Source of the DNA: Oxalobacteraceae bacterium
GTDB taxonomy: Bacteria; Pseudomonadota; Gammaproteobacteria; Burkholderiales; Burkholderiaceae_D
Length of the DNA: 46,825 bases
Direction: 5' to 3'
Assembly (NCBI GenBank): GCA_947464955.1
Contig: CANHZI010000010.1
Span: 1 to 46,825 of the forward strand
Numbering within the stretch: position 1 is the stretch's first letter; every line of letters starts with the position of its first letter. This document shows, piece by piece, positions 33,601 through 41,920 of the stretch. The position numbers were made by a program, and so were the translations under genes. A model generated the notes under the pieces. It was not told the origin of the DNA. It searched no databases and saw nothing but the letters and a program-made list of their open reading frames with translations.

Positions 33601-33658
33601 GCATTCCACTTTATGAGAGAATGTTTGATGTTTTTTATTTGATCACAAAGGCTGGCAA

Positions 33659-34774
33659 ATGATCCATGTGGTAATTGTAGGAGCGTTACCAGAATCCTTA
33701 GTCAACTTTCGTGGTGAATTGATTCGAACTTTAATCGCGTCCGGTCATCGTGTGACCGCGATGGCCGCAGCTGCCAGTTTGGAGCATGTCAAAGCGATCG
33801 AGATTCTTGGGGCCAATTTTATGTCCTACCCGGTGTCGCGAAACGGGATGAACCCCTTGCGCGATATTCAAACAATCATTGCGCTTTGTAGATTGTTTTA
33901 CCGCATTAAACCAGATATTGTTCTTGCGTACACTATTAAGCCAGTGGTTTGGGGTGGTTTGGCCGCATTTGTGACTCAAGTGCCTAGTTTTTACGCGCTA
34001 ATTGAAGGGCTCGGATATATGTTTCAGGGTGGGCGATGGCTTGCCGCAACAGTGGCTAAGGCTTTATATCGGCTATCACTATTGCGCTCAAGAAAAGTGA
34101 TTTTTTTGAATCCGGATAACAAATTTTACTTTTTATCCAGAAACATTATTAAAGAGCATAAGGCAGCGTTGATTGACGGTATAGGACTTGATCTTGATTG
34201 GTATAAATCGACTAAACTTCCTGAGGGCGCGCCGGTTTTCCTTTGTATTGCTCGGCTTTTGGGCGAGAAAGGCTTGCGTGAGTATGTGGCAGCGGCGTAT
34301 CAGGTGAAAGTTCGCTATCCAGAGGCCGTGTTCAATTTGCTAGGTCCACTTGACCCGTCGCCTGATGGCATACCTATCAAGGTCGTGGACGCTTGGATTG
34401 GTGAAGGCAAAATACAGTACTTGGGTGAAGCACGTGATGTCCGTCCTTTGATCGAGAACTGCCACGTCTATGTACTGCCTTCCTACCATGAAGGTATGCC
34501 GCGTACCGTGCTTGAAGCTATGGCTATTGGTCGTCCCATCCTGACTACGGATGTCCCGGGTTGTAGGGAAACTGTGGTACAGGGTGAAAATGGATATCTT
34601 GTACCTAAGAAAAATGTTGGAGCCCTGTATGAACGCATGATCTGGTTTATTGAAAATCGTGATCAGTGGGAGCGTATGGGGCAGGTTAGTCGTCGTATGG
34701 CAGAGAACCGTTTTGATGTTCATAAAATTAATGCCGAATTATTGCGCCTTATGGACTTGTCTGGTAAACATTAG
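33659..34774 (+). CDS. Family 4 glycosyltransferase, PglA-like
   Basis: A 371-residue GT-B enzyme: VIVGALPESLVNFRGELIRT, PDIVLAYTIKPVVWGGLAA, YALIEGLGYMFQGG, FLCIARLLGEKGLREYVAAA and YVLPSYHEGMPRTVLEAMAI, giving the EX7E-type donor-site Glu pair. It resembles PglA/WbpH-type transferases that add the second sugar to undecaprenyl-PP-bacillosamine-type sugars. With PglC-like, PglE-like and PglF genes nearby this role fits well. Base composition is higher than in the genes just upstream. Ribosome site weak; ATG 33659. Confidence 0.8.
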   Translation: MIHVVIVGALPESLVNFRGELIRTLIASGHRVTAMAAAASLEHVKAIEILGANFMSYPVSRNGMNPLRDIQTIIALCRLFYRIKPDIVLAYTIKPVVWGGLAAFVTQVPSFYALIEGLGYMFQGGRWLAATVAKALYRLSLLRSRKVIFLNPDNKFYFLSRNIIKEHKAALIDGIGLDLDWYKSTKLPEGAPVFLCIARLLGEKGLREYVAAAYQVKVRYPEAVFNLLGPLDPSPDGIPIKVVDAWIGEGKIQYLGEARDVRPLIENCHVYVLPSYHEGMPRTVLEAMAIGRPILTTDVPGCRETVVQGENGYLVPKKNVGALYERMIWFIENRDQWERMGQVSRRMAENRFDVHKINAELLRLMDLSGKH

Positions 34775-34881
34775 ATATTATTTTTTTAATTTATAGGCAT
34801 TCTCACGTTCCTTCTGGAATAGTGCATCCTCAACGATTTGAAAGTGCTTTTTTTGCTCATGGCCGTAGCGTTACGTTTGAC

Positions 34882-34995
34882 TGACCTGCTCCCTACCAGC
34901 CGTACCAAAGTGATGGAACAAAGTCCGCTAATTTCGGAGAATAGGGGCTATGAAACAATCCAGATTTACCGATGAGCAAAACTCAGATCAGTGCT
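34882..34995 (+). mobile_element. IS3-family 5' end relic
   Basis: TGACCTGCTCCC at 34882 looks like the left end of an IS407-group IS3 element, and ATG 34950 begins MKQSRFTDEQ, the standard OrfA start, which then loses frame. No further transposase follows. The rest of the 34775-35193 gap (AT-rich leader, then mixed sequence to the next gene) holds nothing recognisable. Confidence 0.5.
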
Positions 34996-35193
34996 GTGCG
35001 CTGGCTTGAAATGAATTTTGCATGGGCGACTACGTAGGCGCTGTTATGAAACAAGGTAGACCGGGGGCCCTATTGTTGTTGTATTCGGGTCTTTTGATGG
35101 TATGGTTGCCGTAGTAACCAAAAGTGTGCACCCAGGATTGACCATGGTGGGCAACCCGGCCAGGCCGATAATGTCAACCTAGTAAACATAAAG

Positions 35194-35805
35194 ATGAAAC
35201 GACTGTTCGATGTAGCAATAGCAATAATTGGTTTGCTCTTTCTCTCTCCCTTTTTACTTGTACTCTATTGGCAGGTCCATCGCAAACTCGGTGCGCCAGT
35301 TTTCTTTTACCAAGTACGCCCCGGACTAAACGGTCAGCCGTTTAAGATGCTTAAGTTCCGCACTATGACAAGCGAAATCGGTCCCGATGGCCAGATGTTA
35401 CCCGACGCCCTCCGCCTAACGCCCTTTGGACGCTTTTTGCGCGCCACTAGTCTTGACGAGTTGCCCGAGCTATGGAATGTGCTACGCGGCGAGATGAGCC
35501 TGGTGGGGCCGCGCCCTTTGCTCATGGAATATTTGCCGCTCTATTCGCCCGAGCAGGCCCGTCGCCACGAGGTGCTCCCGGGCATCACGGGTTGGGCGCA
35601 AGTCAATGGCCGCAACGCGATCAGCTGGGCCGAGAAATTTACGTTGGATGTTTGGTATGTGGATCACCGTAGCCTGTTGCTGGATGTGCGCATCTTGTGG
35701 ATGACAGTGCGCAAGGTGCTTGTGCGCGATGGCATCAGCGCAGCAGGGGAGGCGACGATGCCTGCATTCACGGGGTCAAAACCCTTAAAACAAGAAGACC
35801 TCTGA
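35194..35805 (+). CDS. Initiating sugar-phosphate transferase, PglC-like
   Basis: A 203-residue bacterial sugar transferase (small monotopic phosphoglycosyltransferase). One N-terminal hydrophobic hairpin (residues 4-27), then FFYQVRPGLNGQPFKMLKFR, RFLRATSLDELPELWNVLRG, MSLVGPRPLLMEYLPLYSPE and LPGITGWAQVNGRNAISWAE. The Asp-Glu pair of SLDELPE is the catalytic dyad of PglC-type enzymes. It transfers a UDP-bacillosamine-type sugar phosphate to undecaprenyl phosphate, starting repeat-unit assembly. It is the first gene of the run that makes the modified sugar. Its TGA overlaps the next ATG (TGATG). Confidence 0.88.
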   Translation: MKRLFDVAIAIIGLLFLSPFLLVLYWQVHRKLGAPVFFYQVRPGLNGQPFKMLKFRTMTSEIGPDGQMLPDALRLTPFGRFLRATSLDELPELWNVLRGEMSLVGPRPLLMEYLPLYSPEQARRHEVLPGITGWAQVNGRNAISWAEKFTLDVWYVDHRSLLLDVRILWMTVRKVLVRDGISAAGEATMPAFTGSKPLKQEDL

Positions 35806-36827
35806 TGAAAAAAATCTCTGCCCGTTTAAAAGACATTGCTGTGTTCTATCCCAGCATAGTGTTAGGTAACGATGAGTTGGCCGAACTTTACCCAGAATGG
35901 CACACGGATAAGATTTTTGAGAAAACAGGTATCAGGGAAAGGCCTGTTGCTGATCTTGGACAGACAGCAGGTGATTTGGCCTATGAGGCAGCCGAAAATC
36001 TTTTTGCTCAGGGTCAGATTGCAGCGGAGGATGTTGACTTCATCATTCTCTGTACGCAGGCTCCAGACTATGTGTTGCCCACAACTGCATGTGTTTTACA
36101 GGACCGTTTAGGTGTATCGCGGCAAGCTGGTGCGTTAGACATCAACTTAGGTTGTTCCGGCTTTGTCTATGGTTTGTCTCTGGCCAAAGGACTGATTGAA
36201 ACAGGGGCTGCGCGTTGTGTTTTGTTGCTCACTGCTGACACTTATTCCAAGTACATTCATCCAATGGATAAGAGTGTGCGTACGCTCTTTGGAGATGCAG
36301 CGGCGGCTACGGCCATTGTGGCAATAGAAGATGCTGATGTGGCGATTGGTCCGTTTGTCTTTGGAACAGATGGCAGTGGGGCAAAGAACTTGATCGTAGA
36401 GGCTGGTATGTTCCGTGTACCCAAATCGCCAGAGACAGCAAAAGAAATGACAGACGATTCGAGCAATGTTCGCACTCGAGAGAACTTGTACATGAACGGC
36501 GCTGAAGTCATGGCCTTTTCTCTGAAGGAAGTACCCAAGGCTGCAGATGCATTACTTTTAAAAGCAGGCAAGGCAAAAGAAGATATGGATTTCTTTGTGT
36601 TGCATCAGGCCAATAAGTTCATGCTCGAAGCATTGCGCAGGAAGTTAAAGGTGCCACAAGAGAAGTTGCCCATCTTGGTTGAAGACTGTGGCAATACAGT
36701 GTCTTCAACCATACCAATTGCATTGTTCAAGTTGCGTAAACAAGGACGATTGAGGCATGGCCATCAGCTCATGTTGATTGGGTTCGGTGTAGGTTACTCG
36801 TGGGCTGCGTGTTTAATGATTTTTTAA
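35805..36827 (+). CDS. Beta-ketoacyl-ACP synthase III-like (first of two)
   Basis: A 340-residue thiolase-fold enzyme starting at ATG 35805, overlapping the pglC stop. The catalytic triad is intact: Cys117 in INLGCSGFVYG, His267 in FVLHQANKF and Asn297 in EDCGNTVSS. C-terminal GFGVGYSWAA replaces the usual glycine-rich end. KAS III condenses acyl-CoA with malonyl-ACP. It is not a housekeeping FabH because an ACP and a second KAS III follow at once and the neighbours are sugar genes. It probably makes a short 3-ketoacyl-ACP for N-acylating a sugar. Confidence 0.85.
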   Translation: MKKISARLKDIAVFYPSIVLGNDELAELYPEWHTDKIFEKTGIRERPVADLGQTAGDLAYEAAENLFAQGQIAAEDVDFIILCTQAPDYVLPTTACVLQDRLGVSRQAGALDINLGCSGFVYGLSLAKGLIETGAARCVLLLTADTYSKYIHPMDKSVRTLFGDAAAATAIVAIEDADVAIGPFVFGTDGSGAKNLIVEAGMFRVPKSPETAKEMTDDSSNVRTRENLYMNGAEVMAFSLKEVPKAADALLLKAGKAKEDMDFFVLHQANKFMLEALRRKLKVPQEKLPILVEDCGNTVSSTIPIALFKLRKQGRLRHGHQLMLIGFGVGYSWAACLMIF

Positions 36828-36840
36828 ACTGGAGAAGATA

Positions 36841-37071
36841 ATGAGCGATTTTTTCGAAGGCATGGCCGAAATTTTTGAAGTGGAAGTCAGCAAAATTTCG
36901 TCCGAATTTGAGCTGCACTCTGGTGAGGCGGCGTGGGATTCTTTGGCCATTGTGTCAACCATCGCCCTGGCGGACGATTGCTTTAATGTGATGCTTGAAG
37001 GCAAGGCCTTGGAGGCTTGTCAGACGATCGCCGACATTGAGAAGTTGATTGCACAAGCCAAGAAAGCCTGA
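36841..37071 (+). CDS. Dedicated acyl carrier protein
   Basis: A 76-residue acidic four-helix protein. The phosphopantetheine site is Ser34 in AAWDSLAIVS. Helix II continues with TIALADDCF, and the C-terminal helix is ADIEKLIAQAKK. Starting after GGAGAAG, it lies between two KAS III genes and overlaps the second (TGATG region at 37069-37074). The length fits small ACPs, but the loop differs from the DSLD form of fatty-acid AcpP, fitting a pathway-specific carrier. Needs a holo-ACP synthase from elsewhere. Confidence 0.88.
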   Translation: MSDFFEGMAEIFEVEVSKISSEFELHSGEAAWDSLAIVSTIALADDCFNVMLEGKALEACQTIADIEKLIAQAKKA

Positions 37072-38135
37072 TGATGACATCTCAATCCACTTCCGTAGGA
37101 CGAAACATCAAGGTGACGGGGGCAGGTATTGCTGGTGTTGTGTCGTGCTTGCCTGAGCGGCAAGTTACCAATGCTCATTTTGAAGCCCAATTTGGAGAGT
37201 CTGCGGTCAAAGATGTTGTGAAAATGATCGGGGTTGAAAACAGATATTGGACTGACGATAAGACATCGACAAGAGACTTATGCTTGAAAGCCGGTCAGCA
37301 TCTGTTGACTCAGCTGGACTGGTTGCCTGAGTCCGTCGATGCGTTAATTTTTGTATCGCAAACACCTGATTACAGACTCCCAGCCACCGCTTGTGCTTTG
37401 CAAGCGGATCTTGGCTTGTTAACTACTTGTATCGCGTTTGATGTGAACCTGGGGTGCTCAGCTTACCCATATGCTTTGTGGCTGGGTATGACCATGGTGC
37501 AAGCAGGCGCGGCACATCGTGTGTTGTTGGCTGTGGGTGACACGATCAGCAAGATCGTTGATCCAACAGACCGTTCAACAGCCTTGTTGTTTGGCGACGC
37601 AGGCACTGTAACTGCCATTGAGGAGGCATCTGGGCAGAGTGCAAGTTTTGTGCTGGGTACAGATGGGCGGGGCGCTTGTAATTTGATTGTACCCAAGGGG
37701 GCGTTCAAGGATTACTCGCTGTCAGGTGATCCTCGCTTGCTGGATAAAGCATCGGATTGTCTGTACATGGATGGTGGTGAAATTTTCAATTTCACGCTCA
37801 AAGCCGTTCCAGTATTGGTCAATGAAACCATTGAACTTTCAGGGGTTGCAGCTGATGGACATGATGGATTTTTGTTTCATCAGGCCAATATGTTCATGCT
37901 GAAGCATTTGACTAAAAAATCCAAGTTGCCAGCCGAGAAAGCGCCGATCAATATTAATCAATATGGCAACACCAGTTGCGCTTCTATCCCCTTGTTGATG
38001 ACCACTTGCTTGCAGGACCAACTCCGCAATGGGCCGATGCTATTGGGTTTGTTTGGCTTTGGTGTGGGGTACTCATGGGCTGGCGCATCGCTTTCTGTGG
38101 GGCCATTGAAATGCGTGGAGACAATCAAATGCTGA
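37071..38135 (+). CDS. Beta-ketoacyl-ACP synthase III-like (second of two)
   Basis: A 354-residue KAS III (ATG 37071 or 37074). The triad is Cys129 in VNLGCSAYPYA, His270 in FLFHQANMF and Asn300 in NQYGNTSCAS, all present. Its sequence is clearly different from the first copy, so it is an old paralogue pair and not a recent duplication. The two may form a heterodimer, or act in successive condensations, or one may transfer an acyl chain. Its tail overlaps the SDR gene by 7 nt. Confidence 0.85.
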   Translation: MMTSQSTSVGRNIKVTGAGIAGVVSCLPERQVTNAHFEAQFGESAVKDVVKMIGVENRYWTDDKTSTRDLCLKAGQHLLTQLDWLPESVDALIFVSQTPDYRLPATACALQADLGLLTTCIAFDVNLGCSAYPYALWLGMTMVQAGAAHRVLLAVGDTISKIVDPTDRSTALLFGDAGTVTAIEEASGQSASFVLGTDGRGACNLIVPKGAFKDYSLSGDPRLLDKASDCLYMDGGEIFNFTLKAVPVLVNETIELSGVAADGHDGFLFHQANMFMLKHLTKKSKLPAEKAPININQYGNTSCASIPLLMTTCLQDQLRNGPMLLGLFGFGVGYSWAGASLSVGPLKCVETIKC

Positions 38136-38896
38136 ACATTTTCAAATCAGATGCATTGCAGGGCCGAATATACCTTGTGACGGGTGCGTCTTCAGGTATT
38201 GGTAAGGAAACAGCGGTACTTTTGTCCAAATGTGGCGCGCGGGTTATGATCAATGGGCGCGATGAAAGTCGCTTGCATGAAACGCTGGCTCAATTGTCGG
38301 GTGCCGGGCATTTGGCTTTTGCTGCACCGCTTGAAACAGTTGACCAAACAAACGATTGGCTCAAGAGCGTGTTTGAGTCTTCTGGGCCTTTGGATGGTGT
38401 ATTTCACTGCGCGGGTATTGAGTTGATTCGACCGGCTCGAATGATCAAACAGGCGCAGTTGAACGATGTGCTTGGTAGCAGCCTTTTTGCAGCCTTCGGC
38501 ATTGCGCGGGCTTTGAGTTCGAAAAATGCCATGGTCGATGGCGGTTCGCTTGTGTTCATGTCATCTGTTGCCGGTTCAACTGGACAAGTTGGCTTGTCGG
38601 CCTACAGCGCAGCTAAGGCTGCGATTGATGGAATGGTTCGTTCATTGGCCTGTGAACTGTCGGCTAAGAAAATTCGAGTGAATTCCATTGCGGCCGGTGC
38701 TGTCCACACGGCTATGCACGATCGACTGACCAAAAGCAGCGGTGACGATGCAACCACGGCCTATGAGCAGTCACATTTGCTTGGCTTTGGTGACCCACAA
38801 GATGTTGCCCAGGCAGCGCTGTACCTTTTGAGTCCAGCCAGTCGCTGGGTGACGGGTACGACGATGGTAGTTGATGGCGGATACATGGTGCGATGA
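38129..38896 (+). CDS. FabG-like short-chain dehydrogenase/reductase
   Basis: A 255-residue classical SDR from ATG 38129 (GGAG about 9 nt upstream; ATG 38111 is also in frame). YLVTGASSGIGKETAVL, GVFHCAGIELI, FMSSVAGSTGQVGLSAYSAA with YSAAK as YxxxK, IRVNSIAAGAVHTAM and VDGGYMV. Following KAS III-ACP-KAS III, a 3-ketoacyl-ACP reductase giving a 3-hydroxyacyl-ACP is the simplest role. The stop overlaps the next start (ATGATGA). Confidence 0.82.
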   Translation: MLNIFKSDALQGRIYLVTGASSGIGKETAVLLSKCGARVMINGRDESRLHETLAQLSGAGHLAFAAPLETVDQTNDWLKSVFESSGPLDGVFHCAGIELIRPARMIKQAQLNDVLGSSLFAAFGIARALSSKNAMVDGGSLVFMSSVAGSTGQVGLSAYSAAKAAIDGMVRSLACELSAKKIRVNSIAAGAVHTAMHDRLTKSSGDDATTAYEQSHLLGFGDPQDVAQAALYLLSPASRWVTGTTMVVDGGYMVR

Positions 38897-39528
38897 TGAC
38901 CGAGAGATTGATACTGGTTGGCGGTGGTGAATTCGGGCGGGAGTTGATCAACTGGACAGATGATCTGGCGGATCTGGGGAAAAGCATTCGGGTAACAGGG
39001 TTTCTGGACGACAACCCTGATGCCTTGAAAGGCTTTCAATACCCCGTGGCATATCTGGGTTCTATCCAATCGTATGTTCCGCAGCCAGGGGATAGCTTGC
39101 TGATGGCAGTGGGCAATCCTAAAGTTAAAAAAACACTCTTTGCAGACATGAAATTGAGGGGTTGTCATTTTTCAACTTTGATTCATCCCTCTGCTGTCGT
39201 TGCTAGGACTGCAAGATTTGGTGAAGGCGTTGTTGTGTGTCCTCAGGCACTTATTTCTGCGGATGCAACGGTTGGCGATTTGTGCGCAATCAATGGCAGC
39301 GCCAGTGTGGGGCACGACGTTAAGTTGGGTAGCTTTGCAACTTTGAGCGCACACGTGGACTTGACGGGGTGGGTTCAAGTCGATGAGTGTGTATTTTTTG
39401 GAAGCGGTGCGCGTGTTTTGCCCAAAGTAAAAATTGGGACTGGCGCGCGCATTGGTGCTGGCGCCGTTGTGATGCGTTCTGTACCTGCCGATGCTGTGGT
39501 TTATGCGCCGCCTGCTAAAAGGCTTTGA
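38893..39528 (+). CDS. PglD/NeuD-like sugar N-acyltransferase
   Basis: A 211-residue protein with the PglD plan: an N-terminal Rossmann-like part (LILVGGGEFGRELINW, GFLDDNPDAL, LLMAVGNPKV) and a C-terminal left-handed beta-helix (STLIHPSAVVARTARFGEGV, GSASVGHDVKLGSFATLSAH with the catalytic His, VFFGSGARVLPKVKIGTGAR). PglD acetylates the C4 amine of UDP-4-amino sugars with acetyl-CoA. Next to a dedicated ACP pathway it may instead accept the specialised acyl chain. ATG 38893 or 38896. Confidence 0.82.
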   Translation: MMTERLILVGGGEFGRELINWTDDLADLGKSIRVTGFLDDNPDALKGFQYPVAYLGSIQSYVPQPGDSLLMAVGNPKVKKTLFADMKLRGCHFSTLIHPSAVVARTARFGEGVVVCPQALISADATVGDLCAINGSASVGHDVKLGSFATLSAHVDLTGWVQVDECVFFGSGARVLPKVKIGTGARIGAGAVVMRSVPADAVVYAPPAKRL

Positions 39529-39529
39529 T

Positions 39530-40537
39530 ATGGACCTTGGAACTAAGCTGTTTCAGAAATATTGGCATATGGTGTGCCATCGCAACGAACTACCAAGCGA
39601 TGGTGACTTTTTGCGGTTCAAGACGCCGATTGGTCATGTGGTGGTTTTCAATGATGGCGGTGATTACGTTGTCTTTGATAACCGATGCGCGCACCGTGGT
39701 ACCTCAATTTATCTGACGGATTTTGGCAATCAGAGCAATACCTGCAAATACCACGGCTGGACATTCAAATCAGGCAAGTTGATTATTCCAACTGTTGAGC
39801 AGTTCAAGGGCTGTGATATCTCCAAAGCAGATCTGAGGCAGTACAGGCTTGATTGGTGCGGTGACTTTTTGTTCTTTGGGGTTGCACCAGAGAAAGACCT
39901 CTACGAACAGCTGGATGGGGTCGCTCAGTACATCGAGAATATTTCATTCAATATCAGTGGCAGAGTCGATTTAAGTGCGTACGAGTACGAGTGTGCATGG
40001 CCCTTGGCACTTGAGAATGCGCTTGAGCCCTATCACATTGGTATGGTGCACCCAGGTACGTTGGCCAACTTGAAACTCGAAGATGGTGTGAATACTTTCC
40101 ATGGCGCGAACTCCGTTTGGCAAGCGCCGGTAGGTGATGTCAGGATCAAGAAACAACTTGGAAAACTTGGCTCGTTCTTCAACATCGACTATGCATATGA
40201 AGGTTACATGAGCATTTTCATGTTCCCCTTCACAATGATTTCGTCAACCTTTGGCTATTCCTATTCTGTACAGAATTTCTTTCCGCATCAGACCAGAAAC
40301 GATCGAACAAATTTCATGAGTCGTTTGCTGACATGCAATGTGAAAGATGAGCATGCCCAGAAAATTGTTCAGCCTTTCTTTGATTCAAGTGCCAAATTGA
40401 ATCGTATGGTGTTCGAAGAAGACCATGCGATTTGCAAGATCATGCCCACTGATTCGTGGAGCCCAGAACCACTTGAGTTCATCTCCGAGCAGGAAGTAAA
40501 GATTGCCCACTTCCGTGACTTGTGTCGAGCCGGCTGA
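39530..40537 (+). CDS. Rieske non-heme iron oxygenase
   Basis: A 335-residue oxygenase alpha-subunit-like protein starting at ATG 39530, 1 nt after the previous stop. The Rieske [2Fe-2S] ligands are Cys53 and His55 (NRCAHRGTS) and Cys72 and His75 (TCKYHGWTF). The mononuclear iron site is in LENALEPYHIGMVH with His169 and His174. The C-terminal part is the catalytic domain. No ferredoxin or reductase gene is present in the window, so electrons must come from elsewhere. Within the sugar-acyl module it may hydroxylate or desaturate the acyl chain or oxidise the sugar. A Rieske protein is unusual in a polysaccharide locus. Confidence 0.88.
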   Translation: MDLGTKLFQKYWHMVCHRNELPSDGDFLRFKTPIGHVVVFNDGGDYVVFDNRCAHRGTSIYLTDFGNQSNTCKYHGWTFKSGKLIIPTVEQFKGCDISKADLRQYRLDWCGDFLFFGVAPEKDLYEQLDGVAQYIENISFNISGRVDLSAYEYECAWPLALENALEPYHIGMVHPGTLANLKLEDGVNTFHGANSVWQAPVGDVRIKKQLGKLGSFFNIDYAYEGYMSIFMFPFTMISSTFGYSYSVQNFFPHQTRNDRTNFMSRLLTCNVKDEHAQKIVQPFFDSSAKLNRMVFEEDHAICKIMPTDSWSPEPLEFISEQEVKIAHFRDLCRAG

Positions 40538-40560
40538 AATAATTTTTGATTGGGATAGTA

Positions 40561-41778
40561 ATGCTGAATACTAAGTTTTCCCCCTGGCCTAGTTTCACCC
40601 CCGAAGAGGCCGATGCGGTGCACCGCGTGGTGATGTCCAACAAGGTGAACTATTGGACAGGCACCGAGACCCGTGCTTTTGAAAAAGAGTTTGCCGCTTG
40701 GTGTGGCACGGCGCACGCCGTGGCGCTGGCCAATGGCACGCTGGCACTGGATGTGGCGCTGAAAGCCTTGGGCATTGGCCCGGGGGACGAGGTGGTGGTG
40801 ACACCGCGCACCTTCATTGCTTCGATTTCGTGTGTGGTCAATGCGGGGGCGGTGCCGGTGTTTGCGGATGTTGAGGCTGATTCGGGGAATTTTTCAGCAC
40901 GCACGATCGCTGCAGTTTTGACACCTCGCACGCGGGCGGTGATTTGCGTGCATTTGGCGGGTTGGCCGTGCGACATGGACCCGATCATGGCGCTGGCTGA
41001 GCAGCATGGTTTTAAGGTGATCGAGGATTGCGCGCAGGCGCATGGGGCGCGTTACAAGGGGCTGCCTGTGGGCAGCATTGGCCATGTCGGAGCCTGGAGT
41101 TTTTGCCAGGACAAGAACATGACCACGGGCGGCGAGGGTGGCATGGTGACGACGAATGATGAGGCGTTGTGGCGGGCGATGTGGTCGTTTAAAGACCATG
41201 GCAAGAGTTATGAGGCGGTGTATGAACGTGAGCACGCGCCAGGCTTCCGGTGGCTGCATGAGAGTTTTGGCACCAATTGGCGCATGCTGGAGATGCAGGC
41301 CGTGATTGGGCGCATTCAATTGCAGCGTTTGCCTGAGTGGTCCGCTGCGCGCAAACGCAATGCCGAGGCGGTATGGGCGGCGTGCCATGAGTTTTCTGCG
41401 CTTCGGGTGCCTCAGATCAAGTGCGCCAGTTGCCCAGGCAATTGCAAGGCTGCTGGTGCTAACTGTGATCATGCGAATTACAAGTGTTATGTATATGTAC
41501 AGCCAGAGCGTTTGGCAGCAGGGTGGACTCGTGACCGAATCATTGAGGCGATCAATTCTGAAGGTGTGCCATGCTATCAAGGCAGTTGCAGCGAGGTTTA
41601 TTTGGAGAAAGCCTTTGATGACACAGGGTGGCGTCCGCAGGATCGTTTGCCGGTTGCCAAAGCTCTGGGAGAAACGAGCGTGATGTTTTTGGTGCATCCC
41701 ACGTTGATTGAACCGGAGATAGCGAAAACCTGTGAAGCCATCAAGATGGTCATGACTGAAGCCAGTAACGCAAGTTAA
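40561..41778 (+). CDS. DegT-family aminotransferase, PglE-like
   Basis: A 405-residue PLP aminotransferase from ATG 40561. It has NKVNYWTGTETRAFEKEF, ALANGTLALDVALKALGIGP, VIEDCAQAHGARYKG and the catalytic lysine in FCQDKNMTTGGEGG. A Cys-rich insertion (CASCPGNCK...CDHANYKCYVYV) is characteristic of the subgroup that aminates UDP-4-keto-6-deoxy-GlcNAc in bacillosamine pathways. It would use the PglF product. GC content rises here relative to the acyl module. Confidence 0.85.
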   Translation: MLNTKFSPWPSFTPEEADAVHRVVMSNKVNYWTGTETRAFEKEFAAWCGTAHAVALANGTLALDVALKALGIGPGDEVVVTPRTFIASISCVVNAGAVPVFADVEADSGNFSARTIAAVLTPRTRAVICVHLAGWPCDMDPIMALAEQHGFKVIEDCAQAHGARYKGLPVGSIGHVGAWSFCQDKNMTTGGEGGMVTTNDEALWRAMWSFKDHGKSYEAVYEREHAPGFRWLHESFGTNWRMLEMQAVIGRIQLQRLPEWSAARKRNAEAVWAACHEFSALRVPQIKCASCPGNCKAAGANCDHANYKCYVYVQPERLAAGWTRDRIIEAINSEGVPCYQGSCSEVYLEKAFDDTGWRPQDRLPVAKALGETSVMFLVHPTLIEPEIAKTCEAIKMVMTEASNAS

Positions 41779-41920
41779 TCCAAGGGATTTAGGTCACGTG
41801 AACGCCAGCCTGATTGGTGACATAAAGCCTACTACAGGCAAAGGTGGCGCTCGGCTATGGGGCAGTCGATGCAACTGAAGTGCTCCCACCCGGTGCGGTC
41901 AGAGAAATGAGTCGAAAATA

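Noticed and set aside
35697-35804. N-terminal extension of the first KAS III
   Set aside because: It overlaps the pglC end; the ATG at 35805 has TGATG coupling and matches the family N-terminus.
37976-38128. N-terminal extension of the FabG-like SDR
   Set aside because: It would overlap the second KAS III by about 160 nt and adds no SDR sequence; ATG 38129 places the Rossmann motif properly.
40894-41697. 267-codon - strand frame
   Set aside because: Antisense shadow of the PglE-like aminotransferase.
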